Source of the DNA: Rhizophagus sp. LPA8_4_AMF
Taxonomy: Eukaryota > Glomeromycota > Glomeromycetes > Glomerales > Glomeraceae
Assembly (NCBI GenBank): GCA_021464525.1
Contig: JADRCO010000330.1
Span: 1 to 37,664, forward strand
Direction: 5' to 3'
Length of the DNA stretch: 37,664 nt
Below, piece by piece: positions 1-11,529 of this stretch. Each line of letters begins with the position of its first letter. Within the stretch, counting starts at the first letter, position 1. The translations under genes were made by a program, and so were the position numbers. A model generated the notes under the pieces. That model made no database searches, was not told the origin of the DNA, and saw nothing but the letters and a program-made list of their open reading frames with translations.

Positions 1-115
1 GAATTAAATTTATGTAAATACAACTAGTAATAAAGTGTAATATAAGTAGTAAATTCAGTATATAAATTTCATAATGAATCAGTGAACAAATCATGTAAAT
101 TCCGTATAAATTTCA

Positions 116-163
116 TGCACATTCCGTATCCAAAACATATTTTTAGTGATACGGAATTGTGCA
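116..163. repeat. Imperfect hairpin upstream of the sacsin-like gene
   Basis: Arms attccgtatc (121-130) and gatacggaat (148-157) are exact reverse complements around a 17-base loop. The stem extends outward through gcac/gtgc with one bulged base. Related ccgtatc and gatacg words recur at 168-205, so this may be a remnant of a small inverted-repeat element rather than a regulatory site. Bases 1-261 otherwise show no coding signal; they may be an intron or promoter of the gene starting in or before this stretch. Confidence 0.6.
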
Positions 164-261
164 TTTTTCCGTATCCTTTCAACGGACTATTATGATACGT
201 TATTTCTAAGGAAAAAAATCGTATAAAATCCTTATAAATAACGTATCCAATTTTTTTATAG

Positions 262-3200
262 GGTATACTCATCGTCTAAAGAAACTTCTTGAAGAATATC
301 CTGATGGTACACAAGTTCTTCGTGAAATTCTTCAAAATTCTGATGATGCTAAAAGTAAAGTGCAAACTTTCATTCTGGACCATAATACGTATCAATCAGA
401 AAGACTATTGGAACCACATTTGAATAAATATAAGCATTTCAATTTAAATATTGATAAATATCAAGGTCCTGCACTTTTATCAATAAATGAAACTATTTTT
501 GAACAAAATGATTTTGAATCTTTATTGAGCTTGGCTGATAGTAAAAAACAAGATCAATTTGATAATATTGGAGGTAATTTTTCGTTTTTCTGATTTTCCA
601 TAATAGTACTCAATACTCAATTTTCTATATATTCTGATATTATCTCTCTTTTTTTTATAATTAGTAATGGGTGTCGGTTTTAACTCAATTTATCATATTA
701 CTGATTCTCCTTCTTTCATCACTGGTGATAAATATGTTATTCTTGATCCGCACGAATGGTATTATAATGGTGGCGTCAAATTCAACTTTGTCGAAGAAAA
801 TTTGATCCAAGAATATCCAGATCAATTTGCTCCTTTTTCTCCCTTTGGAATCTCGTGTAATGAACGATTTGGTGGCACTATCTTTCGTTATCCTCTTCGT
901 GATTCTACTTTTTCGAATATTTCTAAAAAGATATACAAACCTAATGAAATTTTGGAAATGTTTCGTAAATTTTACGAGAATGAGAGCATTAATTGCTTGT
1001 TGTTTTTGAAACATATTGAGTGTATTTCTTTTTATGAATTGAAAAAAGGTGCTAGCAAACCTGAACTATTATATAAAATTCAATTAGATAATGCTATTCA
1101 AGTTCGGAAAAAACGATCTTCGATAGCCGAAAATATTGTACCATTGATGGATGAGTTAAGATTAGGCAAACTTAACGATAATACTCAAATGAAATCATCT
1201 TATGTTGCATCATTCCGTCATCAGGAAGGAGAAGATACTGATGGAGAAATTAGCCGATGGCTAATTTTAAATTATCTCGATGATTTATTAGAAACCGAAG
1301 CGCATTTTCAGAAAAGATTCAATAAAAGCATAGGAAATCACAAATTTATCCCTAATGTTGGTTTAGCTGTTCCTTTGAATTCTTTAAATGTTATCGGAAG
1401 ATTATTTTGTTTTTTACCTCTTCCTATTGATATGCCTTTTATCGTTTCCGTGCATGGATATTTTGCGGTATGAATCAAGCTTAGTATTGTTAACTTTTAT
1501 GGTCATAAATTATTTTTTAATGTTTTTTTATTGCTTTAACAGGTTAGTAATAACCGACGTTCTTTATGGTTAGCTGCAGGCAATGAAGATCTGGTAATTA
1601 TTTTAACCGATTACCCTATCTGATAATTTAATATTTATTGACTAATATTGATCTTGTAGGCATTTGATGGATTAGCGAATTTGAAGATTCAATGGAACAA
1701 ATATTTATTTGAAAAAGTTTTACCTAAAGCGTGGATCGGATTCCTTCTGAACTAACGAACATTGCTGATATTCAACTAAACGATATATATAGATTCTGGC
1801 CAAGGGTCATAAACATGTCGGATAGCATAAACACTTTTTGCGAAGATTTAATAAAAAATATTGTAGAAAATCTTAACATTGAGGATCGTGTGTTCAATGG
1901 GCCTTCTTCAAATGCCATTGGATATTGTTGGCTTTCGCTTTCAGATGGTTATTTGGATGAAAAATTACTCGATAACAATTTACTCAAAATAATTGGAAAT
2001 ATTGGAGTTCCTGTGATATCAGTATCTTACGATATAATCCGTATTTTACAAAGTTCTAGACATAATGATAATATTAAACGTCTATCTCCTGCTGTTATTC
2101 GTGATTATTTAGATTTAAAATTCAATCGTACTAGTTGGGAAGACGGTGCAATACCTAGACAAGACGTCTTACAATTATTTAAGTATTTATTAAGTGATAG
2201 AGATTTTAACGAATTAGAGGGTTTCAAAATGATTCCACTAGCGAATGGTACACTTGGTACTTTAACCTTATATAGCGATTCTTACGTATATATTGATGAG
2301 ATTACAAATTATAGAAATGGGCATAATAATAACCTCATAAATCAACTAAACAGTGATAAATTAATCGACAAAACGATTGATTTTGAGTTGTATGAAATTT
2401 TGTACAATAACGCAAAAGCTAGGTGGGGTGGATGTAATTTAAATATCAAAATTTTAGATGAAATTGGAGTCAGGGATCTAATTTTAATTATTAGAGACAT
2501 GAATGAAAATGAAGAATTATCAACAAACGAAATAGAAAATGTTATCGAAATTCTTAAACGGATTGCGAAAATTCAAAATGATGATAAGATAGAAGGAAAT
2601 AATTTGCAAAGATTGGATGAATTATTGATTCCAAGTACTAATAATAAACTTGTGGAATTACAAGATATTTATTATGATGATATGGAAGATAAACTTGATA
2701 ATAACGAGAAAAGCAAGTATGAAATTGCACATAATTTTGTAACTCGGAACATTGCTGAGGGATTAGGGATTCAAACTTTGAAAGGAAAAATATTCGGTAA
2801 CTAAAATAAAATAATAGTTTATTTTAATTTTACTTTTATAAATAATCTAAGCATTTAATTTTTTATTCTAGGTAATAAGGATTCAGAATGGGAGGCATAC
2901 GAACAACATGAATCATTGACTACCAGAATCAAAAATATTCTTGATGTAACTTTTTTGATTTGTAATTAATGTTCATTGTTTATGTAATAATTTTATTCAA
3001 TCGGGCATTAATTTTTTGAAAATTCAATTACTAGGATTATTCGATAGATTCCTTATTTAAAGAATTTCTTCAAGTGAGTAATTGGAGATTTTTTATTTGT
3101 TTTTCAAATATACTGTATATAATAACATTTTCACCAAATATAGAATGCCGATGATGCTGGAGCCACGGAATTTTCAGTATATGTAGATGAAAGAACCTTT

Positions 3201-6200
3201 CAGCACGATTCCAAAAACCTATTTTCAGATGAAATGGTATGTTGGCAAGGTCCTGCGATATGGATTTATAACAACGCAGAGTTTACAGATGATGACTTCC
3301 GGTCTTTACTCAAACTTGGTACCGGAGGAAAATCTCGTGATGACAAGAAAATCGGAAGATTTGGAATAGGATTTAATTGTGCTTTTCACGTTACGGATTT
3401 ACCTAGCTTTGTAAGTGGAAAATATATTGCATTTTTAGATCCACATGCGAAATTCCTTCCAGAACAAGGATTTCCTCCCAGAAGGCCAAAAGGCGCTCGG
3501 ATTAATTTTATGGAAAAGAATTTTAAGAGTTTTTACGATCAATGTCATCCTTACAAAATATTGAATTGTAACTTTTCAAGAGAATTCAAAGGAACGCTAT
3601 TTAGGCTTCCGCTTAGAACTTTTACTACTGGAGATCAAAGTGAAATTTCAAATAAATTTTACGAAACTGGTAAAATTTTGCAACTATTTAATAATGTGCA
3701 GGATAAGAATGAGATGTTATTTTTAAAGAACATAGAATCATGTAGTTTATTTCGCATTAATGACAGTAATGACACAAATACTAAATTGATCTGGCGAGCA
3801 AAAATTAATAATTTTGATAGTTGTCGTCTTTCTCGTCAAAATGTTGCTGATGAGGCACAAATCTATCAGTTAGATATTGAAAGAACTAATATGGGAAACA
3901 AGAAAATTTCGGAAATATGGCTTTTGTGTTCAGGAGGACATAAATTTATATCTGAACAAGACCTCAGAGTATTTTCAAAGGAAAATCGGCTACAGGTAAT
4001 TTTATTGTATTTTAATACTTTTTATATAATTGAATGATATTTTAATTCAAAAATTTGGGCATCATTTTTATCAAGGCGAGAGGCGGAATTGCTTCTTTAC
4101 TCGCTCGATCTTCTGAAAAATCACTGGATGAATTAAGAAGTGAATCGGTAGTTATTGTTATTTTTTTTTTTATCTGTTTATCAAATATTACGATATTATT
4201 AAAAAGTACATTTATTTTGCATTGCAGATTCTAAATCCTCCTAAATTTAGAGGAGAAATGTATTCTTACTTGTCTCTATCAATAAATACCAATTTGGGAG
4301 TCCATTTGAATGGAATTTTTTTTCTACCTAGTGCAAGAAATGGTATTTTGCAGTCTAAAACTGATTTCTTACAAGGAGACTGTGTCGATGCAAAATGGAA
4401 TAGATATATTCTATACGATGTATTACCTAATCTTCATGTTAAATTACTTAATCATATCGTAGACAGGCACGAGAATCGAGAAGCAAATTTTCTTTCATAT
4501 ATCTCAAATAATCTTTGGCCAATTACGAGGAATTCAACTATAAGTTTGTACAATGATTATTATTTAAATGTTATTAAAAGGTTAGGTACCGGTAACCATA
4601 GAGTTTTCTGGACCGAATTTAATGGTGGACAATTTATTTCACTAAAAGAAGCAAAAATTTTTGGAGAAGCAGCAGCAATAATTGCAAATATATTGGTTAG
4701 CTCAGGAGTTCCTGCTGTGAAGCTTGATTGTGATAAAATCGAACAACTTAATAAAATCGTTGAATCTAAAGACCCTCCAAATTTCCCGTACATGCCTGTC
4801 AGTGGAGAGTCAGTTTGTGAAGAATTACAAATGGTGATATCTTCAATACCTTCTTTTAATAATATTAGTAATCATGGTAATATGAAATATAACCGGGATT
4901 CATTGTTCGAATTGCTAAGTTTTATTCTTCAAGATAAGAATTCTTTTGGAACTCTTACTGATTTACCATTGGTTCCCCTAAACAACGGGTCGGTTGGCAA
5001 ATTTGGTGAAGTTTATTACATTGGCAAACAAAAACATCTGGAACTGTTCCCGAATATTGGACCATCAAAATTTGTCTCTACTGAATTACCAGAAAATCTG
5101 CAGAAAATTTTTGATGATAATTTTTGTTCATGTACTAATATTAAAAAGTTTGATGCTTCGGGTATCTTGGATCTTTTAAGAAGTGTGGTACAACCTGTTA
5201 GAGAATTAAAATGGGTTCCAGATGGAAATTCTTTACCAAATAAAAATTGGCTTGAAAAAATTTGGGCAATATTATATAAAGACATGGAAAAAGTAGATTT
5301 TAACAAACTCTCTAAATTTCCTCTAATACCAGTAGTTCAACCTTCTGATATGCTTATTAGGCCTGATATAAATAATCCACTCATATATATACCTGAAAGT
5401 GGACATACATTATATCCGTTATATCCGGCATTAGTGAAGTTAAATGTGCGCATTACTAATATGGTAGTTCCTGAAAGTGCTCATGAAAATCTCAAAAAAT
5501 GTATTGTCAAATGTACTCCCGTAAATATCATCAATTCTTTGGAGAAAACTCGTTCATCTTTATCTTTAACTATGAAGCAATTATTTGAGATTAGTGAATT
5601 ATTACCTGCAGAATATAAATTATTTAGAGCACTTATTAGAGAGGGAATGGATGCTTTCGTAGGCAAGTATTAGCAAAAAAAATGTCATTTGCTTTAAATT
5701 TTGAGTAAAAGAATTTTTTTAATATTTTTATTTTCTTAACAGCGCAACAACGAAGTCAAAAAAATTTTATGGATATTCTTAGATCTTTACCCATATGGGA
5801 AGTGAATTTGTCCGATGACAAGTTCTTTGATGCTACATCTGGAATTCTTTTACCACACGATTTTCCATTTTATTCCTTCCGTCAAAACTCAAATGTCTAC
5901 AAGCCTACTAAAAAGGATCATGCATCACTTACTAAATTAGGCGCAGCCTGTAAGAGTGGATTAGGTTTACTCGAAGATTTAATACAACAAATTAATACAT
6001 TATTTCCAACACCTTCTCAACATCCAAAATACACCACTTTCTTGAGGAAAATTCTATCTAAGAAATGGAGGAATGATCAAATCGTACGATATCTTAAAAA
6101 ATATCCAATGTTCCCAAATAAAACACTTACTGAATTTGTAAAAATCAATACTTTATATGATATGAATGTTACAATATTCCGCAGGATTTTTAAAGATGAA

Positions 6201-6971
6201 AAATTTTTACCGTCAGAATTACAGGATAATTCTGATTGTTTGAAAGCTCTGAAGAGCATGGGTCTTATTTGCAAAATGATCCCTACTGAAATTCCCGAAA
6301 CAAACGAAAATCAACGAGAAGTGTTACTTAATACTTTGCTGAAAAGACTAACAGAACAACGAGACAATGAGTATCATGATGTCATTTTTAATGTTGGCAT
6401 GAAGAAAATTGGTGCTAATAGATATGTGCTTTCAGGTACGTTATATTATTATTATTATTTTAAGAAATTTTTATTTCCTTATTTTCCTCATTAAATTTTT
6501 TTTTACATAGCTGCTTCAGAACATTTTGAAAGAGAGTTTCATGGCTTAAGCGAGAGAAGTGAAATAGAAATCAATGTTCCGGATAGTATTCAACCAATTA
6601 GTATAGAGATTTTACTTCGATGGTTATATGGACAACCTTTTGATGTCGCAAAAACAATTGCAACAAGTATGATACCTAGTTCTGCTTATATACCATTTAT
6701 TATGAATGTTTTAAAAGTAACTCATATTTACAAAGTTGAAGAATTCAAAAATATTGTAGTAACTTGTATTAAAAAAGGTCAATATATCAATGTTCAGGAA
6801 GTATATTTAATTCTAAAACTTTCAAGAGAATGCAATGCACAAGGATTAATAAATTTCTACAAAAATCATATTAAATCAAATAAGGAAATTTTTAGAGAAC
6901 AATTAAGTCAAAGTGAAAATGCAACAAATGAAGAAATGTTACAAATGATAAATTCCATTCTTAATGGATAA
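262..6971 (+). CDS. Sacsin-like protein: two Hsp90-type ATPase/sacsin repeats plus C-terminal BTB domain (5' end not found)
   Basis: Eleven exons are read as 262-573, 665-1467, 1543-1593, 1660-2796, 2872-2945, 3035-3073, 3144-3995, 4076-4147, 4228-5662, 5743-6435 and 6511-6971, giving about 1,975 codons. Repeat 1 opens with a sacsin N-box (LREILQNSDDAKS) and a glycine box (GVMGVGFNS). Repeat 2, from about residue 770, has TTRIKNILD, FLQNADDAGATE, WQGPA and GRFGIGFN, all typical of sacsin ATPase modules. The last about 170 residues, beginning HDVIFNVGMKK, look like a BTB fold followed by a helical tail. Sacsin is a chaperone-type protein linked to Hsp70 and the proteasome; BTB proteins commonly recruit CUL3 ubiquitin ligase, so a chaperone-ubiquitin scaffold is inferred. 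The first exon enters from an acceptor at 260-261 with no start codon in view. One apparent base loss lies near 1741-1755, so this copy may be damaged or the sequence may hold an error. Confidence 0.85.
1741..1755 (+). other. Apparent single-base frameshift in sacsin repeat 1
   Basis: The exon from 1660 reads in family register up to KAWIGFL, then reaches a stop at 1753-1755. The register one base over continues SELTNIADIQ and stays open to the next donor at 2796. One missing base between about 1741 and 1752 explains this; no splice pair fits. Every other exon of the gene is open. Confidence 0.8.
5663..5742 (+). other. GC-AG intron in the sacsin-like gene
   Basis: The donor is GCAAGT, the strong consensus expected of rare GC-AG introns, and the acceptor is ttaacag at 5736-5742. 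Using it joins phase 1 to phase 1 and reads DAFV-A-QQRSQKNF in frame. The nearby GT (5667) would throw the next exon, open from 5745 to 6435, out of frame. Confidence 0.75.
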
Positions 6972-7395
6972 GAATAATCAATAATATGACTTAAACTTAT
7001 TAAAAAATTGGAATCGTAGAAGCTATTAAAAAATTTTTTTTTTATTGGATATCAAGTTTTTTTTTTGCTATTGATATATTTTATAAATTAATTTTATAAT
7101 TCAAATATTTATAATTAATTAATAAAGCGATCATTGAGTTCTTTTATTTTTTATTCCTAATACATGAATATTGATTTTATCACGATCACGCGACAATAAA
7201 ATTTTTTTTGCTTTATCTATTAAAAGTGTACCATTAAGAATTAACGCTATTATGTGCTAAAATCAGCTGTTCTATTTTCAAAGATTTCGTCTACTCTCTT
7301 ACAGTTTTCATTTTATAAAAGTAAATACATCAATATATCAATATAACAAAATTTTATTACTTTGGTATATTTGTAATTCCAACAGGTTTCGAACA

Positions 7396-7476
7396 ATGCC
7401 TCAAATATTCAGGATTATTTTTATATTGTTTGTGATACTTGGCGCATCATTAGGAAAGATCGCACTTAGCAGTTAA
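7396..7476 (+). CDS. Possible 26-residue secreted or membrane peptide
   Basis: A short frame, MPQIFRIIFILFVILGASLG followed by KIALSS, looks like a signal peptide or single membrane span with almost no mature part. It may be the first exon of a lost gene. The interval 6972-7974 shows no other coding signal. Support is weak: length and hydrophobicity only. Confidence 0.2.
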   Translation: MPQIFRIIFILFVILGASLGKIALSS

Positions 7477-7974
7477 GCAGTTAGGGGTAAAATTTCATCA
7501 ATTTGCGGATAATTTTCCATTGTCAATTTAAATTTAATACTCGCGTTCACATCTGTGATGTAGCCCTGAGTTTTTATTTATAAACTAATTATATATCTCT
7601 CGCAGTTACGCCGAATCATATGATTTCTATTATCTTCCGAGTTTGATAAGTTTGATATCAACATATTAGACTTATTAAGAAAATAAATATGAAAAATTTG
7701 AATTGCGGTTACATCGAGATCTTGAGTGTGATCCGAGTTTAATATCGATATATTAATACAATTTTATTTTTCAACCGCGCCAAAATTTTCTTGTCGATAT
7801 AATAAATTATAAATACTTACGAACAGAAATCAAATATATTTAAAGGTCCCTCTATATTTATTAAAATTCTCTTATTATCTTCAAATAATTCTTCTTCACT
7901 TATCTCTTTTCCTGCAACTTTTAGTAATAAATTAATAAAGAAAATATTCCCGAGTAAATTGTCCAGTTTTGTTT

Positions 7975-8500
7975 ATGAGTGCATTTTGTGTATTGGAAGC
8001 ACATATGAAATGGGAAGATATACAAAAAGAGATTGATGAATTACGAAAAGATAAAAATAATAATCTAGTGTTTATATAAATGAGATTCCACATATACATG
8101 TGATTATAAAAGGATGAAATTTATTGATGGATATGTTATTTAAAATTATTAATTTCATTAATTATTAAAAATGGGAGACCAAGGATTACATTTTTTGTAC
8201 AAAGAGGTTGAAAAGCTTGACCGATGAGTACAAGAAGATGAGGGATTAAATAAAGAATATGAAGAATTAATTAGACAGAAACGAGAAGAAATTAAACAGT
8301 TAAAGAAAAAGGTTATAGACCAGAAAAAGAAATATTGAATAATAAGGAAAATATTAGTGATTTTTTAGAATTAATTCGGGAGAAGACAGAGTACTACTTC
8401 AGGAAAGAACAGGAATTACTGAACAAGATTGTCAACAAAGAAATGATAGTAATAAAGAAGGAGAAATAGTAGAAGAAAAGGAAAAATGATTAGAAAAACA
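7975..8500 (+). pseudogene. Broken coiled-coil coding relics
   Basis: A 34-residue frame at 7975-8079 includes KWEDIQKEIDELRKDK. A second relic from 8171 onward is rich in Lys, Glu and Gln in heptad-like order. Both lack introns and have the same purine-rich plus-strand style as the fossil block at 12009-19505, so they may be an outlying piece of it. The coding potential is broken in several places. No family is recognised. Confidence 0.4.
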
Positions 8501-8727
8501 TTTTTTTTAAGGAAAAGAGATTTTCTAAATAGTTTAAATAGTTTAAATAGTATATAAATGTTTATAGTATTTATTGGATGATGAAAAATGTGTATTGAAT
8601 AATGAATAAATATGTGTAATAAATTTTTATATAAATAAAGAAGTTGGAGAAATTTTATGAATTAAAATAAAAAGGAAATCATTAATTGTCCGAAGCGGAT
8701 GCGGAGGACATTTACGTCTATGCAATG

Positions 8728-8740
8728 TTTGTCCGTGATA
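8728..8740. repeat. Left target-site duplication of LINE copy 1
   Basis: The 13-base word tttgtccgtgata here is repeated exactly at 10771-10783. The two copies flank the LINE fragment exactly: the left one abuts the A/T-rich 3' tail and the right one the truncated 5' end. Confidence 0.8.
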
Positions 8741-9854
8741 TTTTATTTTTATTTTTATTTTTCAAATGAAGACAGCGACGGGAGCGCTACAAATATAGGG
8801 GTAAGCACCTTACAAAGATGAAAAAAAAACCGCACAAACAAAGTAACAACCCAACCTTCGAAAAGAGTCGTCCTGCCTGTTCTTTTATAAAAGCACTAGG
8901 CATAACCAGCACTGTCACGAACTAAAAAAAAACTAGATAAATGATAAAAAACAGAAAAAAAAGAAAAAAATAAAGCATTATCTAAACTAAAATCATCAAA
9001 AGAAATAAGAAGACATACAAGAAGTCCATCCGCCCGAATGGAGATAATTAGAAGTAATAAGAACCATCCATAAAGGAGTATGACCCCGACCATGCGAAAC
9101 CGAAAAATCTTAACGGGCGGAACAGATCGGCGCGGACTAGATTCTGAGTCACGTGAAGAATTATTGAAGTTTCGATTGCGATGGTGAAAATGGCGATAGC
9201 GTTTCTTTTTGCGTGTAGTAATGTTGTGCTCTCTTTCCCATTCCTTGGGGGCACGTGTATGATTGAGCCAAATAACCGGATAAAGTAGGGTTAAAAGGTG
9301 ATTGACATATTCGAAAACCACCTTCTTAGTGGTTGATGGAGTATTAGGTAAATAAGTTGATTAGAATCCGTAATTTCATGAAACAGTTCAAAATTGTCAA
9401 TGTCGTTCGTTAAAAAATATAATAACGAATTATCTGCAGATGCAATATATTGTTGAGTTCCGGCAAAAAAGGTGGACAGAAACCGAGAAATTGATTGGTG
9501 TCCGGGTGAGAAGAACAAACAGGGCAAGGAACGTCTCCGTCTGGGTATAATTTAGGATAGTGTTTCTTGAGAATATCGCCACAAGGTAAAATGTGATTTA
9601 AATTTTTCAGTTTGTAACTACCAAAAGCAGTTTTCCCTTCTCCACAGATTGTGTCCGTATGATTGTAATGGATCCAGTCTTTGATGAGCTCCAGTTGATT
9701 TCTTTGACGGAAAATTTGTCAAACATCGGTTCCAAAGGTTTGTTTTGAATGAATTGGTCATATGTGTAAGCTTCAGTAATGTTATTGCAAAATTTGCGTA
9801 TGTCACGGCCCACTGGCCCAATGGTATTCCAGATCGGAGTCATCAAGGAGTCCG

Positions 9855-9911
9855 AGGCCTTTTTAAAGGCCCCAATGGGGCCTTTTTAAAGGCCCCAATG
9901 GGGCCTTTTTA
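9855..9911. repeat. 23-base tandem repeat that is also a GC-rich palindrome
   Basis: The unit gggcctttttaaaggccccaatg occurs about 2.5 times. The core aaaggccccaatggggccttt is nearly self-complementary, which is striking in such AT-rich DNA. It lies in the region just after the RNase H motifs of the LINE and reads as a short Pro/Lys/Gly-rich repeat on the minus strand. Confidence 0.85.
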
Positions 9912-10671
9912 CATTAATCCCAATAGGATTTAAAGTGTGTGTGTCATTGGCTAATTGATCTGCCAGGTCGTTAAATTGGTCGTTTGAATGACCTTTAATT
10001 TTGATAAATGTTATTGATGTTTTTGATTAGTATAAGGTGTAACAAGAGGCGCCAAATAATATGATTGTTGATTTTGAGAAGTCGTCGTATAGACGTGAGT
10101 TTGTTAGATATTTTGTGGTAAGTGTCGATAACATTTTGTGAGTCGGTGTAAATGATGGCGTTGGAGTCGTTGGAGGTTACCAAAATGGCTGTAAAGATAG
10201 CAAACAATTCTGCTTTAGTGGATGAAGGTGTAAAGGCGGAACTGCCTTGGTATGTAATTGCGGGTCTGGTCGGGGATCCTGATAGCGAAACTTAATTGCG
10301 TGTTAGAAGTGGGTCCGTATTTTTTGGTAAAGGAACCGTCAGCATAAAAAATAAGAAGTTTGAGTCGAAAGAGAACAAGCTAAATTATATAAAAGTGTTA
10401 TATTAGAAGAATTGCCGAATAATAAATTTTTAATAAAAAAAGGGGACGAAGGGTTCAATATTATTATTGTTACTATCTAAATCATCCGAAGGCGAATAAG
10501 AATTCTTTGTAGGATCAGTTCTAAAAAGTGAACTAGTCTGATATAAATAAGCGTTAAACGCTGTTGTACGTAAAAGTAATATTAGAACAGGGTAAATAAA
10601 AGATTTGTGGTGATTAACGTGCCGAGGCCTAAATTTAGATGAATGTGTAGAAAAAAGAATCAAATCTTTGT

Positions 10672-10759
10672 TTATTTATTTATTTATTTTATGTCACATA
10701 GGAGGAGTACAAAGAAAAAGCAAACACATTCAATAAAGAATAAGAACTAATCTACAGAC
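10672..10759 (-). mobile_element. 88-bp retroposed tail nested in LINE copy 1
   Basis: The word agaatcaaatctttgt occurs at 10656-10671 and again at 10760-10775, directly bracketing this stretch. On the minus strand the insert ends in (TAAA)n, the expected tail of a LINE or SINE insertion. No coding sequence remains. It split the 5' part of the older LINE, so it is younger. Confidence 0.75.
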
Positions 10760-10830
10760 AGAATCAAATCTTTGTCCGTGATAAATGATCTACATATATA
10801 GTATTTGTCTGGACACGTGATTTATGTTAA

Positions 10831-11302
10831 ACATGGGGCCCGAAACCTTTCCGAAAGTTTCGGGTTTCGGAATATATGAATCGAAACCTCACCAGAAACC
10901 CTAAACAAATTCCGATCCCAAAACTAATTTCGGTTATCTTGAAACTAATCTGATATTCTGAAATCAATTCCGAAACGACTTAATTTAGAAGTCATAAAAT
11001 GTCGGATAGTTTACCATCAAATTCAAAAAGCAGTCTGCAACGTCCAAAATGCCTATTTGGAGATTTCTTGAGCAAGGAGACGAAATAGACAATTGCAAGT
11101 AACTTTAATTCATAATATTTTAATTTTATTAATATAAAGTGAACTAATAGGTTTTGGTTATATTTTGGTATACAAAAGTTTTGGGAGTATCGGTTTAGAT
11201 TCGAGATTCGGAAAATAAATGCATGTTCCGAAACTAAGTTTCAGTATATACCGAAACCTAAAGGGTTTTGGGAGGTTTCGGTTTCGTGCCTCATGTTTAA
11301 TC
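10831..11302. mobile_element. hAT-like non-autonomous element with inverted ends
   Basis: The left end acatggggcccgaaacc and the right end ggtttcgtgcctcatgt (11280-11296) are inverted repeats with two mismatches. Many ccgaaac words lie just inside both ends. TTAA flanks both ends. However, an 8-base direct repeat tatgttaa (10823-10830 and 11303-11310) also brackets the element and would suit a hAT transposon. Inside, a short plus-strand frame looks like the first exon of a BED-zinc-finger hAT transposase, which favours the hAT reading. Confidence 0.7.
10999..11103 (+). pseudogene. Relic of a BED-finger transposase first exon
   Basis: MSDSLPSNSKSSLQRPK is followed, after a one-base register change, by MPIWRFLEQGDEIDNCK. 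This resembles the start of BED-finger proteins (Trp-Phe-Phe then acidic residues before the zinc ligands). The zinc-binding and catalytic parts are absent. Identification is by eye from the family pattern. Confidence 0.4.
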
Positions 11303-11529
11303 TATGTTAAGCACGAGTTTTTCTTACAGTATCAGCATAAGGTATAGTTAGGAAAGCTTTGCAATACTTTCCTCTAATGCACCATTTAGGGTACGGATAG
11401 GAAGGCGATTTAGGAAAAGATTAATTTATGTTTCGCGTAGTTAACTCAGACTTTAAATTAAACTAAACTATTTTTAATTGATTGAGGTTAGTAAATATAG
11501 TAATTAATTGAGTTTAGTAAAATACATAG

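Larger units (their letters stand above)
8741..10770 (-). mobile_element. 5'-truncated LINE with RNase H and C-terminal zinc knuckle
   Basis: Read on the minus strand, the fragment begins upstream of an RNase H domain with the successive motifs YADGSFTKK (about 10314-10350), TKAELFAIFTAI, IYTDSQNVI (10121-10207) and KGHSNDQFNDLAD (about 9961-10004). It then has a linker ending PCGDILKKHYPKLYPDGD, a CPVCSSHPDTNQFLGFC zinc knuckle (about 9470-9560), and a tail with VIWLNHTRAPKEWEREHNIT (about 9200-9290). The 3' end is an (AAAAT)-type tail at 8741-8762. Endonuclease and reverse transcriptase are missing. Frames shift several times within RNase H and the linker, so it is dead. A 13-base target duplication brackets it, and a smaller insertion sits near its 5' end. 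Confidence 0.85.

Noticed and set aside
5667-5670. GT donor alternative to the GC donor
   Set aside because: It puts the next exon out of frame.
7381-7400. ggtttcgaac resembling a tRNA B box
   Set aside because: No cloverleaf or A box at suitable distance; no tRNA, rRNA or CRISPR array was found anywhere in the window.
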